Made by a program: the position numbers and the translations under genes | Origin: Rotaria sordida | Lineage: Eukaryota; Rotifera; Eurotatoria; Philodinida; Philodinidae | Direction of reading: 5' to 3' | DNA length: 64,000 bases | Assembly (NCBI GenBank): GCA_905250125.1 | Contig: CAJNOL010000388.1 | Span: forward strand, 62,001-126,000 | Notes under the pieces: generated by a model | The model's input: only the letters and a program-made list of their open reading frames with translations | The model's database searches: none | What the model was told of the DNA's origin: nothing | Shown: piece after piece, positions 20,805 to 34,300 of the stretch | Numbering within the stretch: position 1 is the stretch's first letter | Layout: every line of letters starts with the position of its first letter

Positions 20805-23684
20805 ATGAAAATCGACGAGTTATTATCACATTACAAAAAAGTATAAAACTGTCGGGTAAGTTACGTTTTTTTTTCCTATATCAATAGGATGTAATTTATA
20901 AATCCGATTAGTGTTTTGAAAAAGATGTTAGTTTTTTTTTTCAATGAAAGATTCACATTTTTTTTTTTTTGTAAAGAAATATATCAAATACGAATAGACA
21001 AATAGAATTTCGTTTTATTAGTTAAGCAAGAATAAAAACAATAATGAAAATAGATTCTAAGTTTCATCTTACAAATATCAACGAACGGTATATTAAACAA
21101 TAATTTCAAGTATAATTGTTAAAAATAATCATTTGTGGTTTTTACATTAGCATCTTTCTATCAGTGTTATTTATGCAGAATTCAAATTCTAAAATATAAT
21201 ATAAATGTGATTGGTAATTGAAGGAAGCGTTTGACCAACGGGTACACTCTATACTCTTATGTTATTCAATCAGAAATGAGCCTTACCTCACTAGGTAGGT
21301 TCTTTTGAAACAATAGAAAGCTGAAAAATCCTTCCAAATAGTGATTTATGTAGAGAATAGTTTTGTCATACCCTTGAAGTACGCTGAAGTACAGAATTTT
21401 CGCTTTTTTCTTCTCTTCGATAAAACTCATCTCAAAAGTGATTCATCATTTGATGAGATTTCCTCGTAAACTGATGAAATTTTTAATTTACGAAGATAGT
21501 TGATTTAAATTTGATAATTCCATTTCTTTATTTGATTTCATTGTGAATAACAGAAATATATTTTTTTCTATTTTCAAGATACCAATTCCATTCGAATTCG
21601 TTATCAGAAACATCGTTATCGAAATTATCGTCGCATGCAAACATCATTTTCATTACCTGTTAATACTGATGTAATCAATACAGAATCAATTTATATATTA
21701 CCAAATAGTAATTTATCAATAACATTTCGTTTTTTACGTCCTGGTGATCAATTCGAAGTAAAATCTCTTTGTCATGATTGGTTTCCAATTGAATATCCAG
21801 ATAAATGGTATAATGATATAGTTCAAAATAAAAAATATTTTACTTTAGCAGCATGTGATAATTTAACACAAAATATTATTGCTTTAATTATTGCTAATAT
21901 AATTCCATTAAATAATTGTAGTCGTGAAGATCAACAAATTTTACATAAAAAATTTTTATTAACAACATCAGTTTGTTATATACTTATATTAGGTGTTGTT
22001 AAAGAATATCGACGATTANNNNNNNNNNAAAATCATTTCGATATTGTTTACATTTACCATATTATTATTTTATTAAAAATGAATATTTAGATGCATATTG
22101 TTTTGCTCATTATATTAATGGTAAGATTTATATAATACAAAATTCGAGTAGATGTTTGTTTTTTCTTCTCATTCATTTACATAGAAGAACTTAATGAACT
22201 GGTCACGAATATATTTAGTTTTTATTTTGATTCAATCACACTATTTGAATGAAAATGTAGAATTAATAGAATTAAAAAAATCCTCTCTAAAATATATACT
22301 TTCAATATATCTGATAGCACATATTTGTGAATATTATTGTAAATCTATTTAGTTTTTTGTAAGAAAAAATATAAGTAAATATTTTTTATCTTATTAGAAG
22401 TTCCAGATTATGAACTATAAAAGAAATGCACATTTGTTCTTTGTTCAATTGTTAAGAAAATTGAATTCTTTTCTTATTCGGTGACAAAATCAAATAACAA
22501 AAAAATTGTTAGCGCAATTCCTATGAGATTGAAATGTGAAAAACTATTCAGCTGCTCTTATTAATCATAAGGAAATTGTTTTATTTTATCTATTTTGAGA
22601 CACATTCGGTCACCATACTTTTACTGATTCCTCCGAAATGCAACAAGAAAGTAATACACATATACATATGAAACGAGACATTATTGATATACAATCTGTG
22701 TTTGTATGTCAACAATGTCTGCCACATCTGTGATTTGTCATTACTAAGATGTCTGTCATTTTTGTTTATTTAGCTCTGGAATAAACTAATGTTCCACATT
22801 GTAGAGCCCATCGAGTTAGTTCCGAGTCCAAAAATTTAGGACCTAATGAACTTTAGTCGTCTAAGAAATGCATAGGATGCACTAATCACTGAATACAAAA
22901 AGCCGGAAAAAGTATCCCGTATCTTTGCAGTGACGATATAATCTGGATTGAAAAATTCCACTGAGAGTATCAAAAGTGTGATTCAGATCACAAAAATGTT
23001 CAATAAATCGATCAACTTTCCCTTGCGATACTTGTTCGCTATCGATCTCCGTCATAATATTTAGTCTGTTATGACTAGTTGTTAAGACGCCTGCCAGATT
23101 TCTATCCTCTATACTCCAATATTCCTTATAGATCATGTTTCATAAAAGTAAACAATAAAACAGAATCTAAAAAAGACAAATAAGCACTTTTGTAGTTCAC
23201 TAAATACGTGTCATCAGATATGTTAGAGATATCTATTGTAGAGAGGTTTTTCTTAATCGTCTCTAAGTCTAATCAAATAAGATTTTTCTACTCAGGTTTT
23301 AATACTAAATCAGAATAAAATATTTTCATAAAATCCAAGAAAACAATATAATTGAAATTTTACAATTTCTATTTAAAAAAAATAGCGAGTTCATATTTTG
23401 CCAATTCAACATTTTCAATCAAACATTCACTCGAATTTTGCATTATATACATTTGAAAATAAGTTCAAGAAATTATCATTTATTTTTTTATTTATATTTA
23501 TTTAGGTGGTTATCCACCTTTTACTCTATCGGATTTCTTCTCTAATATATGGATATATTTAATGCGAGCAAATCCTTGTCATTTATTTAATACAATACGA
23601 TATTTTGTAAAAAACAAATTCATATTTTCAGATTCTTATCAACGTACATCATCATCATATAAACAGATCTCACGTATTATATGA
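20805..23684 (+). CDS. NAA60: N-alpha-acetyltransferase 60 (broken by an assembly gap)
   Basis: GNAT enzyme that acetylates the N-termini of membrane proteins at the Golgi face in other animals. Exons seen: 20805-20855 (strong acceptor and GTAAGT donor, possibly 5' UTR or N-terminus), 21579-22018 and 22029-22120 around a 10-N gap, and 23506-23684 ending in TGA. The most defensible start is ATG 21635. Diagnostic motifs are CHDWFPIEYPDKWYNDI, YILILGVVKEYRRL just before the gap, HLPYYYFIK, YCFAHYINGGYPPFTL after it, and a C-terminal membrane-associating segment. The gap falls where the acetyl-CoA-binding R/QxxGxG loop and the following helix should be (roughly 45 residues by comparison with the family), so the gap length is not real. 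Intron 22121-23505 holds repeats. An AATAAA follows the stop near 23712. Confidence 0.9.
22019..22028. other. Assembly gap (10 N)
   Basis: Ten undetermined bases interrupt the NAA60 GNAT core. By comparison with the family, considerably more than 10 bases are missing. Confidence 0.99.
22500..23150. repeat. Composite of dispersed repeats in NAA60 intron
   Basis: 22505-22745 is R1 copy B. 22803-22845 is a hairpin-family unit (GTAGAGCCCATCGAG ... GAGTCCAAAAATTTAGGA). 22860-23150 matches Dishevelled intron 4 in reverse. The minus strand of the last part is open for 84 codons (DRNLAGVLTTSHNRL ... FDTLSGIFQSRLYRHCKDT), probably a remnant of a transposable-element ORF. I do not recognise the family. 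Confidence 0.5.
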
Positions 23685-24022
23685 CTTAATTATGATTATA
23701 TTTAAATCAATAATAAAAAAGCGTGTGGGTGATCGTTTTCAAAATTTCTTTTTTTTTTCTGTGTTATGTCAATGAAATACTACAATGTTTGTTTGTTTTC
23801 CTTTTTTTTTAACACGATTTATACAATGACGAAAATATGAATCTTATTAATCTATAGTCAAGAAAATAAAAACAAGTCTTGAATTATATTGACGTTGATG
23901 TATGATAAATGATGCGGATGTATAAAAATGCATTTCAGCTATTTTTGATTTTCAAACTTAAAATTTAATTGAATCATATATAAAATGAAAGAACAATGGC
24001 CAGTTACTTATTGATACAAGTC

Positions 24023-25020
24023 AGCAATGTGTGCATTCATTTGACAGAAAATAAAGATGAAGATTAATTCAAAATAACGTTTTGAATCTATGAGACTGTA
24101 TGCAAATCTTCGGTTGTTTAAATTTTGAGACTGAAATATTTATATATATTTCATTCGTCATTTAATTATTGTGTTAATGAAAATTTCTTCTACATTTAGT
24201 TGATTTCATATTTGATAGAGTTTTTCAAACATTACAAAACGTACTAGTTTTTTTACGGTTTAAAAGGGTAGGGCACATAACAAAATTGATATTTGATGAC
24301 TTTCAAGTAAAATAATACTTGTTTCACTTCAAACAAGTATCATATTTAGAATCAACACAAAAAAAAATGAGTCGACTTATGTATATTTCAAATTTTTTCT
24401 GCAACTTTTTTTTTCCTCATCAAATTTTCACCTCTGAACTTCCCTTCAGGAATGTATGTAAAAATAAATTTAATCAAAATAATAGTTTTATTGTTTAGTT
24501 ACTCACCTTTTTTAGCCTTAAAAAAAATATTTTACAAGTGTAGAACTTTTTTTTTTCATTGTAACAATGAGTTTTTAATTAAATTTATTTTTTCACACAT
24601 TCCTGAAAAGATCGAAAGGTGAAAATTTGATCAGAAACAAAAGTCATAAAAAAAATTTGAAATATACATACGTCGACTCAATTTTTTTAGGCTGATTTGA
24701 AATATAATATTTGTTTGAAGTGAAACGAGTATTATTCTTCTTCAAAAATCGTCAAATATCAGTTTTGTTATATAATCTACTTTTTTTTAAACTGTACAAA
24801 CTAGTTTGTTTTGTAGTATTTAAAAAGTTCTATCGAACACGTAGTGAACTAAGTGTGAAGAAAATTTCATTAACACAGTAATTAAATGACAAATATAATG
24901 CATAAAAAAAGCATTATTTTAAATGAATTTTTCTCGTATGAACAAACAACTAGCAGAATAAGTTCAAATCATTCTTCATCTTTGTTTACTGTCAAATAAA
25001 TATTCACATTACTAACTGCA
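24023..25020. mobile_element. Foldback element, ~1 kb
   Basis: Long arms pair. Outer: CATTTGACAGAAAATAAAGATGAAG / CTTCATCTTTGTTTACTGTCAAATA. Middle: GTCATTTAATTATTGTGTTAATG (24157) / CATTAACACAGTAATTAAATGAC (to 24890). Inner: ACTTGTTTCACTTCAAACAAG / TTGTTTGAAGTGAAACGAGT and GTCGACTTATGTATATTTCAA / TTGAAATATACATACGTCGAC. No coding capacity. Confidence 0.8.
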
Positions 25021-26508
25021 CATTTAGTAGGTCATGAAGACCAGGTATGTTCACAGCTATGATTGAATCAAAATGATTAATTAGATTGAACCTTGAGAAA
25101 ATCTAATGAAGTTGAAATGCATTCTTGTGCACTTCCGTCCTTTGCACTTTCAATTTATAAGACTTTTTAATATGAGTTGTTTTTATTAGAAACGCCTAGA
25201 TTGTCGTATAAGGTCTTTTTTTTTTTTAAGATATGGAATATTTGTAAAATGAGAACGAGTAAAAAAAAAAAGCATATTAGCTTTTAATTTCCTATTATAG
25301 ATGGAAGTGTCTACTCTTGTATGTGTGATATAAAGGATCAACTTTTGTATGATGAAATTTCTATCCTACATTGCTTAAAAATAAAACACAAAGGAAATGA
25401 AGCAAATTGTTAAGATTTAATAATAAGTAAATAATTCAACTGTTAGACTATTAGTATTTTTTTGTTTTATCAAAATCTACATAATTAAATATGCATCATC
25501 GCTTTATTCGAAATAATAAGATTATAAAGCATGCTAATTTCTTTATAATATTAATCAATAGAATTAAAAGATGTTTTATTTCATATTGTCAACATATTAT
25601 AATCAATTATACACTAGATTTAAAACTAAAGAAGATTAATTCAACATGAACGAGAAAATCTTTTTCTTTACTTCTTAAAGATTAAATGAAATAGAATGTG
25701 AATAATTTTTAAGGAATTTTAAGAAGTATTTATAATCATTCTTGATTATATTGTATTAATTATCATTAATTCATTTTTTTTTTTTCTTTTCATCTAATTC
25801 AGTTCATCTGAATGCACAAAAGTAGAAGTAATCTTCTGCCATTTTCTGTATATAATGACTTATTTTTATAAAAAAAACTATAAAAACTTTTCAGTTTTCT
25901 TTTTTCATCTTATGAATTAGCCATATATACCTCAAAATTCTTCAATATTGAACATACTGATATCTATTATTATTTACGAAAACAAAAAAAAAATGAATGT
26001 AAAAATATTGATGATGCTTATTATGTGAAGATATAACATAGAGAATGAGTGAAATCAAAGAAAGAAAAGATATAAAGCTTAAAGGCTTTTAGAGATTCAT
26101 TCATTTATCTTTTTTTTCACGTATCTGTAAATGCAATTTGTTTTCTTTAATTCGTTTGTCGATATAGTAGAAACATTAAAAAGCTCTTTTTTTTCCGGTT
26201 TATCATCATTCTAGTGACTATCCATTAGTTTAGTATCATTTGTTATATATTTTTTAGAATCTCATCATAGTATTCTTTTTTTATCGGAAAGAGAATGAAA
26301 AAATATTTTTTTCGCACCATCTTCACATTATTCACGTTCTTAATTTAATTATACGATGTAGGATTTCTATAAATAACATGTTTTTCTTTTATTTATTAAG
26401 AGACAAATAGATAAAATATTTGTGTTTTGTTTTTTTTTCTTTCACATCAATACATATACAAACAGACATAAAATATTATTTCAAACAAAACGAAAAATAA
26501 CGACTATG
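25021..26508. other. Intergenic, 3' flanks of NAA60 and exchanger
   Basis: AT-rich sequence with homopolymer runs. No gene, RNA or repeat structure could be supported. Confidence 0.5.
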
Positions 26509-28498
26509 TCATTTTTGACATGGTTCAGCATGGAAGCGACCAAATATATTCAATTCAAATAGACACATTAATGTTATGACAGACAACCAACTAATAATAA
26601 GAAAAATTCCATAGAATTTTGTTAAACGACATCGATTTATAAAGAATGTTATTAAAAATGTAACAATTGCAATAAAAAGAATAATTGTTGAATAAACTAA
26701 TCCTCGTGAATGAATTTCAACATAATAAGGAATATTTGTATTTATTGTTGTTAAACTACCATCATTTGATGAACTTGATGATAAGACAGCTAAATTTGGA
26801 TCACTCATAAATGGTACAGTTTCATATGGTGTTGATTGATAAGTAAATCTCATTAAATTACGAAATAACCATGGTATACCTAAACCCATTAAAATATCAA
26901 ATACATTTGAACCAATTGAACCAGCAATAGCCATTTCTGGATGACCACGTCGTGTCATAACAATAGCTGAAAAAATTTCTTCAATTGATGAACCAACAGC
27001 TAATATTGTTAAACCCATAATACTATCTCGAATATTTAAAGTTGATCCAACAATGACAACAAGCCATACAAGAAAATAAGCAAGGCCAGCAACCTATATA
27101 TCATTGATAAAGAACAATTATATATCTAGATTTATTTACACATATTATTTACCCAAATAGTTGACATGACAAATGTAAGCATATAATAATTATGAAAAAC
27201 TTCTTTTCGACAATCTGGTATTGTTATATGCATAAGTAAACGAACTGGATACATAAGAATCCATTTAATTATTTTATATTTTTTTGTTGGTAATTTAAGT
27301 GGATCAAATATTTCTGTTGCATTAGCAACTATTTGATGATTATCTAATGTATCTTTAAGACGTTTTCGACATGGTTTAAATGTTGAACGTCGTTTTCTAT
27401 AATGATTACTAATTGATGTTGTATTCATTGCAACAGATTCTGAAACTGATCGTGCACGTGTTGTTATATTTTGTTCTAATTCAACATTATCATTTAATGT
27501 TTGTAATTGTTCAGAATGACGTCCACTAGATTTTCGATGTGTTTGATTTGATGAATTTCCATGTATTAAACGTGATAAACGATCATTAAATTTTAATATA
27601 GCCACATAAATTAAATACAATATAACAAGTGCAAATGCTTCATACCAATAAACACGTTGATCATATATTATTATAAATAGAACAACAACGGCAATACAAT
27701 AAAATCCACCATCGCGTACAATTGGATATGAATCTAATTCACATACTGTTGTTGAAATAAGTGCACATAAAGCAATAACAAAAAGAACATTGAAAACAGC
27801 TGAGCCGAGAATAGTGCCCACTTTAAAAAAGAAAAAGGAAAAAGATATTAAATTTGAAATAACTTTTGTTAAAATAAGTTCTTTCATTCGTTTCAAAATA
27901 AGCAGCTTTTCCTTCCTGTTTTGTCTTTATTCTATATTTAGCAAAAATAGATAGATAATGTTAATGTTTTCCCATTTTCTATATAATTATAGATCATTAG
28001 AAATATGTTTATTCAGTTTTCATGGTTCTAACTTACGAGCAATATCCGATTTGACGAAGAAAACACCAACTATGGATGTAAAAAATTCCGAAGCTGATGT
28101 TGCTAATGCCATAAAAGTAGCTCCGGCAACATCCTATTAGACATCAAATAGATATGTCATACATGTTATATTTAAATTCATACCGGAGTTAAATTTAAAT
28201 TATAACTTATTTTTTCTAAAGCCGATGCAAAATAATCATCACAAACAATTTCAATAGCAGCAAATGAATAGAGTATAAGTACAATATGAAGTAGAACACC
28301 GCCGTTACGACGTTGTTCATCTGTAAAAAATAATGATGGAAATTGATCAATTGATGCTAATTCACATTTATTTTTTTGATAATTTAATGTTGATTCATTT
28401 ATTTTTGCTTCATATAGTGAAAGTGTATTTGTTGTTGAAAAAAATATTTGAAATATAGTTCCAAAAAGAATAGTTAATAAAATTTTATGTCGAATCAT
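26509..28498 (-). CDS. SLC24A: K+-dependent Na+/Ca2+ exchanger (NCKX-like), divergent
   Basis: Membrane antiporter of the CaCA superfamily, expected to extrude Ca2+ (with K+) in exchange for Na+. Four minus-strand exons, 28184-28498, 28037-28133, 27153-27820 and 26509-27093, join in frame to 554 residues. Family signatures are IEIVCDDYFASALEKI before alpha-1, DVAGATFMALATSASEFFTS (106-125), GTILGSAVFNVLFVIALCAL, then a ~120-residue cytosolic loop rich in Ser/Arg, and alpha-2 (386-430: MGLTILAVGSSIEEIFSA ... IAGSIGSNVFDILMGLGIPW) with further helices to the C-terminus. Odd points: alpha-1 reads ATSASE where NCKXs have GSSAPE, and alpha-2 reads GSSIEE where they have GTSxPD, so the conserved prolines are gone and the key Asp is Glu (399). 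The N-terminus before alpha-1 is short. Function as a standard NCKX is therefore uncertain. Confidence 0.92.
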
Positions 28499-31343
28499 GA
28501 TAATTACTGAAGAATATTATTAATAATATTCATCTCTATAAAAAGAAAAACAAACAAAACTAGAAATCTTTTTAGGATTAATAAATGCAACAATTTTACA
28601 TAAAACTAATTATTGAATAATTTATCTTCTGCTTATTTTCTATAAACAAAAACTTATTTCATTCAAGTACTGTCACTAACTTATAGTTAAAGAGAGAAAA
28701 GACAAGAAGAAAAAAAAGAGGACAACGTCATTAGTGATGCTAAGCAACTAGTTAATATTAACGGAAGAAGAAGAAGAAAGAAAAAAAGCACTAGAAGTTT
28801 TAACATTACCTATCTTAAATAATAGTACTACTATCTTTTTTTTTCTTTGTTGATGGTTAATCATCATTGATTTTTATTGATGAGTATTCAATTGACTAAT
28901 GATATAAACCGTTTTCTCTGGATCTCTTTCTTTTAATATGGATTTATAAGTGGAAGCTACTTGGTTGCCTACTCCAATAAAGAATCACTATCACATTGTT
29001 TAGACAACATCATTAATGTTATAAAGACAAGAGAGCGACAGGAGCAGTTGTATGCATATACAACCAAAAAAAAAAAATTATAATCATAATAAAAATGATT
29101 GTTTTTCCCCTGTTGCACTCTCGTTCTCGCCAACTCGTCTAGTTAACCGTTTGTCTCTCTACTTCTGTCGTTTCTCGCTCTTTCTCTCTTTTCTATCTCG
29201 TTGTGTGACACTAAGAAAGAAAAGGATAGCTGACTACCAGACTCTCTTGCGTGAAAAAATGCTATAACAAGCGACATAACGGCCGAAGAAGAGCTTACCA
29301 AGCCGGTTCCTTCTTCTTCTTCTTCTTCTTTTTATTCTTTTGTATGCAATATAGCACAAGATATGAACGAACAGGATTTGTTGCTGGTGTCGCACGCAAA
29401 GGCATATGAACATAATTTACATTCTCGAAATTACAAAATAGAAGAAAAATTAACAATAAAAAGAAGAAGAGAACGCATAGAAATCTAAAACCAAATGAAA
29501 AAAAAAAAAGTGTAAGAAAGAAAGAAAGAAAGAAACAGTGAATATGACCCAAGATTTATTTCTCATCTAAAAACAATTAGGTCAATGAATTTAAAGAACA
29601 TCTAATGATATGTTTTTTGTTCTTCTTTCTTTCTTTATAATACTAAATAACACCTATATTATTTATATGAACAATTCGATAATATCATTTTCTTTTTTTA
29701 TACCTTGCTTATAATAAACTATGCACATTAATATCAATTGTATGCCTAAAGCATCATAGACTAGAACTTTATGTGATTGCCAAAGAGCTACTTATAAATA
29801 ACGCATTTACTTACGCATAAGAAGAAGAGAAATGTTTTTATTGTGCTTATTTGTTGGTTTTTTAGCATCCCATAGGAATATACTTAGCCGGTTCAATCGA
29901 CTTAGTACGCACATTGCACGCATGTAACAATTGAATTGTAAATGCATACATCCCGTCCGTCATACTTCATAGTGTCACTTCCGCCTGGCAAGCATCAAAA
30001 GATAGGGAGGGATAGAAAAAACAGATATATATATATATATATATATATATAAATGAATATACTAATGCTCAACCGAAAAACAAATCAAGCTTATTACAAA
30101 GACAACATATTACGATGATTCGCATTACTGAAATTATTAATACTATAGGATTATTTATTATTCTCATTTAAGACAAGCTGTATTATCAAAGTCTTCTTAT
30201 GAGTTTTTTTTTTATAGAACAAACACTAAAATAAGTATACTAGATATAGACTTATAAAGGAGAAATGATCTGATTTTCATACTTAATTGAAAACATATGG
30301 TCCTTAGTTTTTCTACACTTTAATAAGCATAGAATAGGAATCTCAAGGGCATATAATGTGCCAAAAGCTTTCAATTGTATTTTTTTTTCTTTTGACATGG
30401 CCTACAAAAAAAAAAAAAGAATAAGTAATTTTACACAAGTCATGATGATTTCCCGCTGAACGTTTCAATTAGGTTTATAAATAATTTATTTTTAATGGAT
30501 GTTTTCAGGGAACGACAACTAGCAAAACGTTTTCTCAACCGTAGAATAACTTTTGAAAAAAAAAAAGATCTATATAGAAAATTGAATCAATTTAAATTAT
30601 TTAATGAATATGATTTTATTTGATACAAAATAAAATGATAAAAACTACCGATTGAAAAATATTTATAAATACCGATTTTAGATTAGATTTATCGGAGAAC
30701 TTTTTTTTTTTTCATAAGAATCGACTAATGTAACTGAAACCAACACAAAAAAAAAAGGGAATAAGTTATTCTAATCGAATTCAAATTACAAGCAAATGTT
30801 AAGACAAACAAAAAATGCTTTTCAAAAGAATTCCTTCGAGATTTAATGAAGTAGTTTTTATTGCAAATCAGAAACTTTCTAAGAAGATTGCGTTCAGTTT
30901 ATGAATTATAATGTTCTATAATGAGAGAGAATATGCTATATGAAATTATCAATTTTTTTTTGTTTTGTATTGTAAAAATTTTCTAGATAATCTTTTTTTC
31001 TATAATACTATAGATAATTTATTTCCTTCAAATAATAATATTATTTCATTTAATGAGAAGAAAAAAAAACCTACAAAACGAATCATAAATTCTATATGAT
31101 TAATATTTAAATTTTCTCATTATATGCATGACTAAAATGTCTTTGAACTATATATCAAATGTATTTGTTCTTGTTTATAGTCACTTATCGAAAACAGAAA
31201 CATTTATATCATAGAAACAAGAAAAAAAAGTAGAACAATTCCTTGTTGAATGAAAGGAATACAATCGAAAAAGAAAACAACTAAGATATTATAACAGTCA
31301 TTATATGCTTTTTTTTTTTATTTTTTTCTTTTTTTTTTTTTGT
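28499..31343. other. Intergenic with simple repeats
   Basis: Exchanger 5' flank and TOMM70 3' flank. It holds a (TTC)n run near 29309-29328, a GAAA-type run near 29516-29535, a (TA)n run at about 30024-30051 and many homopolymers. A pyrimidine-rich stretch at 29100-29210 may be promoter or 5' UTR. No gene is supported. The open frames here are low-complexity. Confidence 0.5.
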
Positions 31344-34300
31344 TTATGCCATACCACCCATCCAATTAGGTAATGGACCAGCTTGTGGGAAACCACCTGG
31401 TAAATTTAGATTAAGACGTTTGATAGCTCGACCTTGTGCACGAATAGCATAAAGTAATGCAGCGTATTGTAGAAGTTTTTCTTCACCACGTGTACATTGA
31501 ATTGCACGTTCATATAAACTTGCAGCTTCTTCGAATTGATTTCTAAATAATAAAAAAAAAAATTTTTTTTTTTTTATATAAAAATAAATAAAAATTACAT
31601 ACTGATTGCATTTAAATATAGCAAACATAGTTAAAACAGTTTCATTTGAAGGATCAAGTTCAAGTGCTTCAATATAAAGTTTTTCAGCTTCAGTATTATT
31701 TGATGGATCACTTGACATTAAACAATTACTAAAGAAAATATTTAATCAATAATTTTATATAAAATTTAAAGAATAAATATGAGAACAATATGATTTTTCA
31801 GGATATACTTAAATGAATTGATTACATTTCAAAATTATTACAGAATAGGTCATAAATAGCAATACGATAAAAAAAAATTGAAATATCTCCACATTGGTTC
31901 AATCAAATGAGCTGATTTTTTGGTAAGTGATAGAAGTTTATTCAATGATTTTTTTTCTCTGATATTTGCTGTACAAACTGATGTATTTTGAAGGTCTTAA
32001 CGACGTCTTATCAAGACCTATGAACATGAAAGAAAGTTGGAATTGAATTTGACTCCGACTTGGTTTCGTGTCCGGATATCTCTATAAAACATTGTTGGAA
32101 TTTCTAAAATACATCAGTTTGTACAACAAATATCAGAGAACAAAATTCGACTGTTTAAAAAAATTCATATGTTAGAATTGAACTTTTAGTAAAAAAATTT
32201 AGTTGATTCCGTGCAGAGCTCTGGGATAAGGTAAGCAAATATTACTATTAAACATTATTGTTGGTATCACGGAAGCAATTTTATCTGTTATTAAGTAGAA
32301 CATACACATATGTAGCTTTTCAAAGATAATTATCAGTGATTATTCGAGATGTGCGAGACTAAGTTTTCTTGATCTCGTTCTTGGTGATTTAAGTTTTTCT
32401 GGTCACACTTCCGATCTGGAGAAAACTATTCCAGAATTTATTTGTATCATATGTAAAAAAATCTTTCAATACTCTTTTTTTTTTTGGATTTATTTAGTCG
32501 ATCACTAGAACTTTTTTAGTTCATCTCTTTTGAATTATATTCTGATTGATATAATTTATAAGATAATTAGCTTACAATTATAGAATATTTAACTATAATC
32601 TTGAGTTCCGATTAGGATGACTTTTTTTCTCGTAGTCTCGGTGATCGAGATTAGAGTTGGTCTCATAGGTCTCTATTTATCATCTAAGAGAATAATAATA
32701 AGAAATCAAAATGAATTTTATGATACTGCATATTGATGTATATAGAACAGATTTTGCAGAACTAATGTACGTGCTATAATTAAAGAGAAGTGGATGTTAA
32801 CTCAATAACTCGACAACACCAACAGTTAGCTATCTGTGGTTTTCAGGAAACAGAAGAGAAAAACTCCGGATGTCGTTTTGTGTGAGAGTATATTAGATAA
32901 AATTATCCTAGAAGCCACCATCTGCGAAAAACATTTAAAAATTGCATGAGAATGGTGTTCTGTTTCTATGTAATTCTGACATGGCTCTTTAAATAGAAGG
33001 ATTTTAGATCTATAGTTTACGACAGGAATCAGATGATTATTTCAATGTTGAACAAACAAAAATTATGTATCTATTCGGTCAAATAATATTGAATTCTGTT
33101 GATTTTTTTATCAAATATCCTTGAAACAAAATACAATTTTCATGCATTGTTTTTGAGCGTTTTGCGAATATGATGAGTTTTAAAATAACTTTGTCTTATA
33201 TATTATCACGCAAAAAGGCATCCGGAGTTCTCTGCTCTTACGAGTGATGAAAACAGCAAGTCACTAGACGTTTTCGAATAATTCAGATTACACCTACCGC
33301 TCTTTAATTCTGACGAGAACATTACTTTAAAAGTTAACAGTTACAAAATTTCAGATTTCCAAACATAGAACATAAGTTTTTTGCAATCTGTTGTTTTGAT
33401 ACTCAAAAGGATGTAATTATTTGTATTACTTCTAGAGTGCAAATTTCACCATTTAAGCTGACTAGTTTTTAAAAATTTGCTCTGCGCGAATCCATAGATT
33501 TCATTTTGACTTTTTATTCTCTCCGATGACAACTGGAAATTATTTGTAAAACCCTTCATATGTATTGTTTTTTACTTTATTCATATGAAAAAGAACCTTC
33601 AATAAACTTCTACTACTAATCAGAAAAAATCAGTCCATTCGAGCGAACTGAAGCAAAGATATTTCAATTTTCTATCGTAATACTATTTATAGCCTACTCC
33701 ATGTAATTTATAAAATCATTTATTTTCGATTGGTTTGACTAAAAAGTTTAAAATCATTTTCTAATAATGAATAGATATTAAAGATTTCGAATTATAAATC
33801 TAGTAATAATAACTATATTTATCCGAAATTTCAAAATCCATATTATGAAAATTATATCATTAAAAGACTTTGTATTGACAGAATATTTTATATTGAACTA
33901 TTCAAAAACTTCACAAGGTAGAATTACGTAAAAAGTAAGAATTTGAAAACAAAGAACTCTATCAGACACTGCAAGCTGACATGCTCTTTCAAATAAAAAT
34001 AAACTAATTATACACACTTAGAGCCAACAGAGAAATTTCAATTGCCAAATGAGCTATTTTTGACCTTTGTTTGATGAATATCTCTTGAAAGCATCATAGT
34101 ATAGAGTTAAAACTTTTCACATAGTTTATCTGTTACAATTCAAACATATCTTGAAAATTTCATTTGATTCAAATGTATCTTGCTCAAGATCGATTTTTCA
34201 AAGACGAGGGACACAGTGTGCATTTTTTGCATGGCAGACGAACATGGGACTTTCATTCTCAGAAATTTTTAGCCAAATGTCAGTTCGGATGCATATCATA

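Noticed and set aside
29052..29552. Open frames in the exchanger 5' flank
   Set aside because: Low-complexity sequence from TTC and GAAA microsatellites and pyrimidine-rich DNA.
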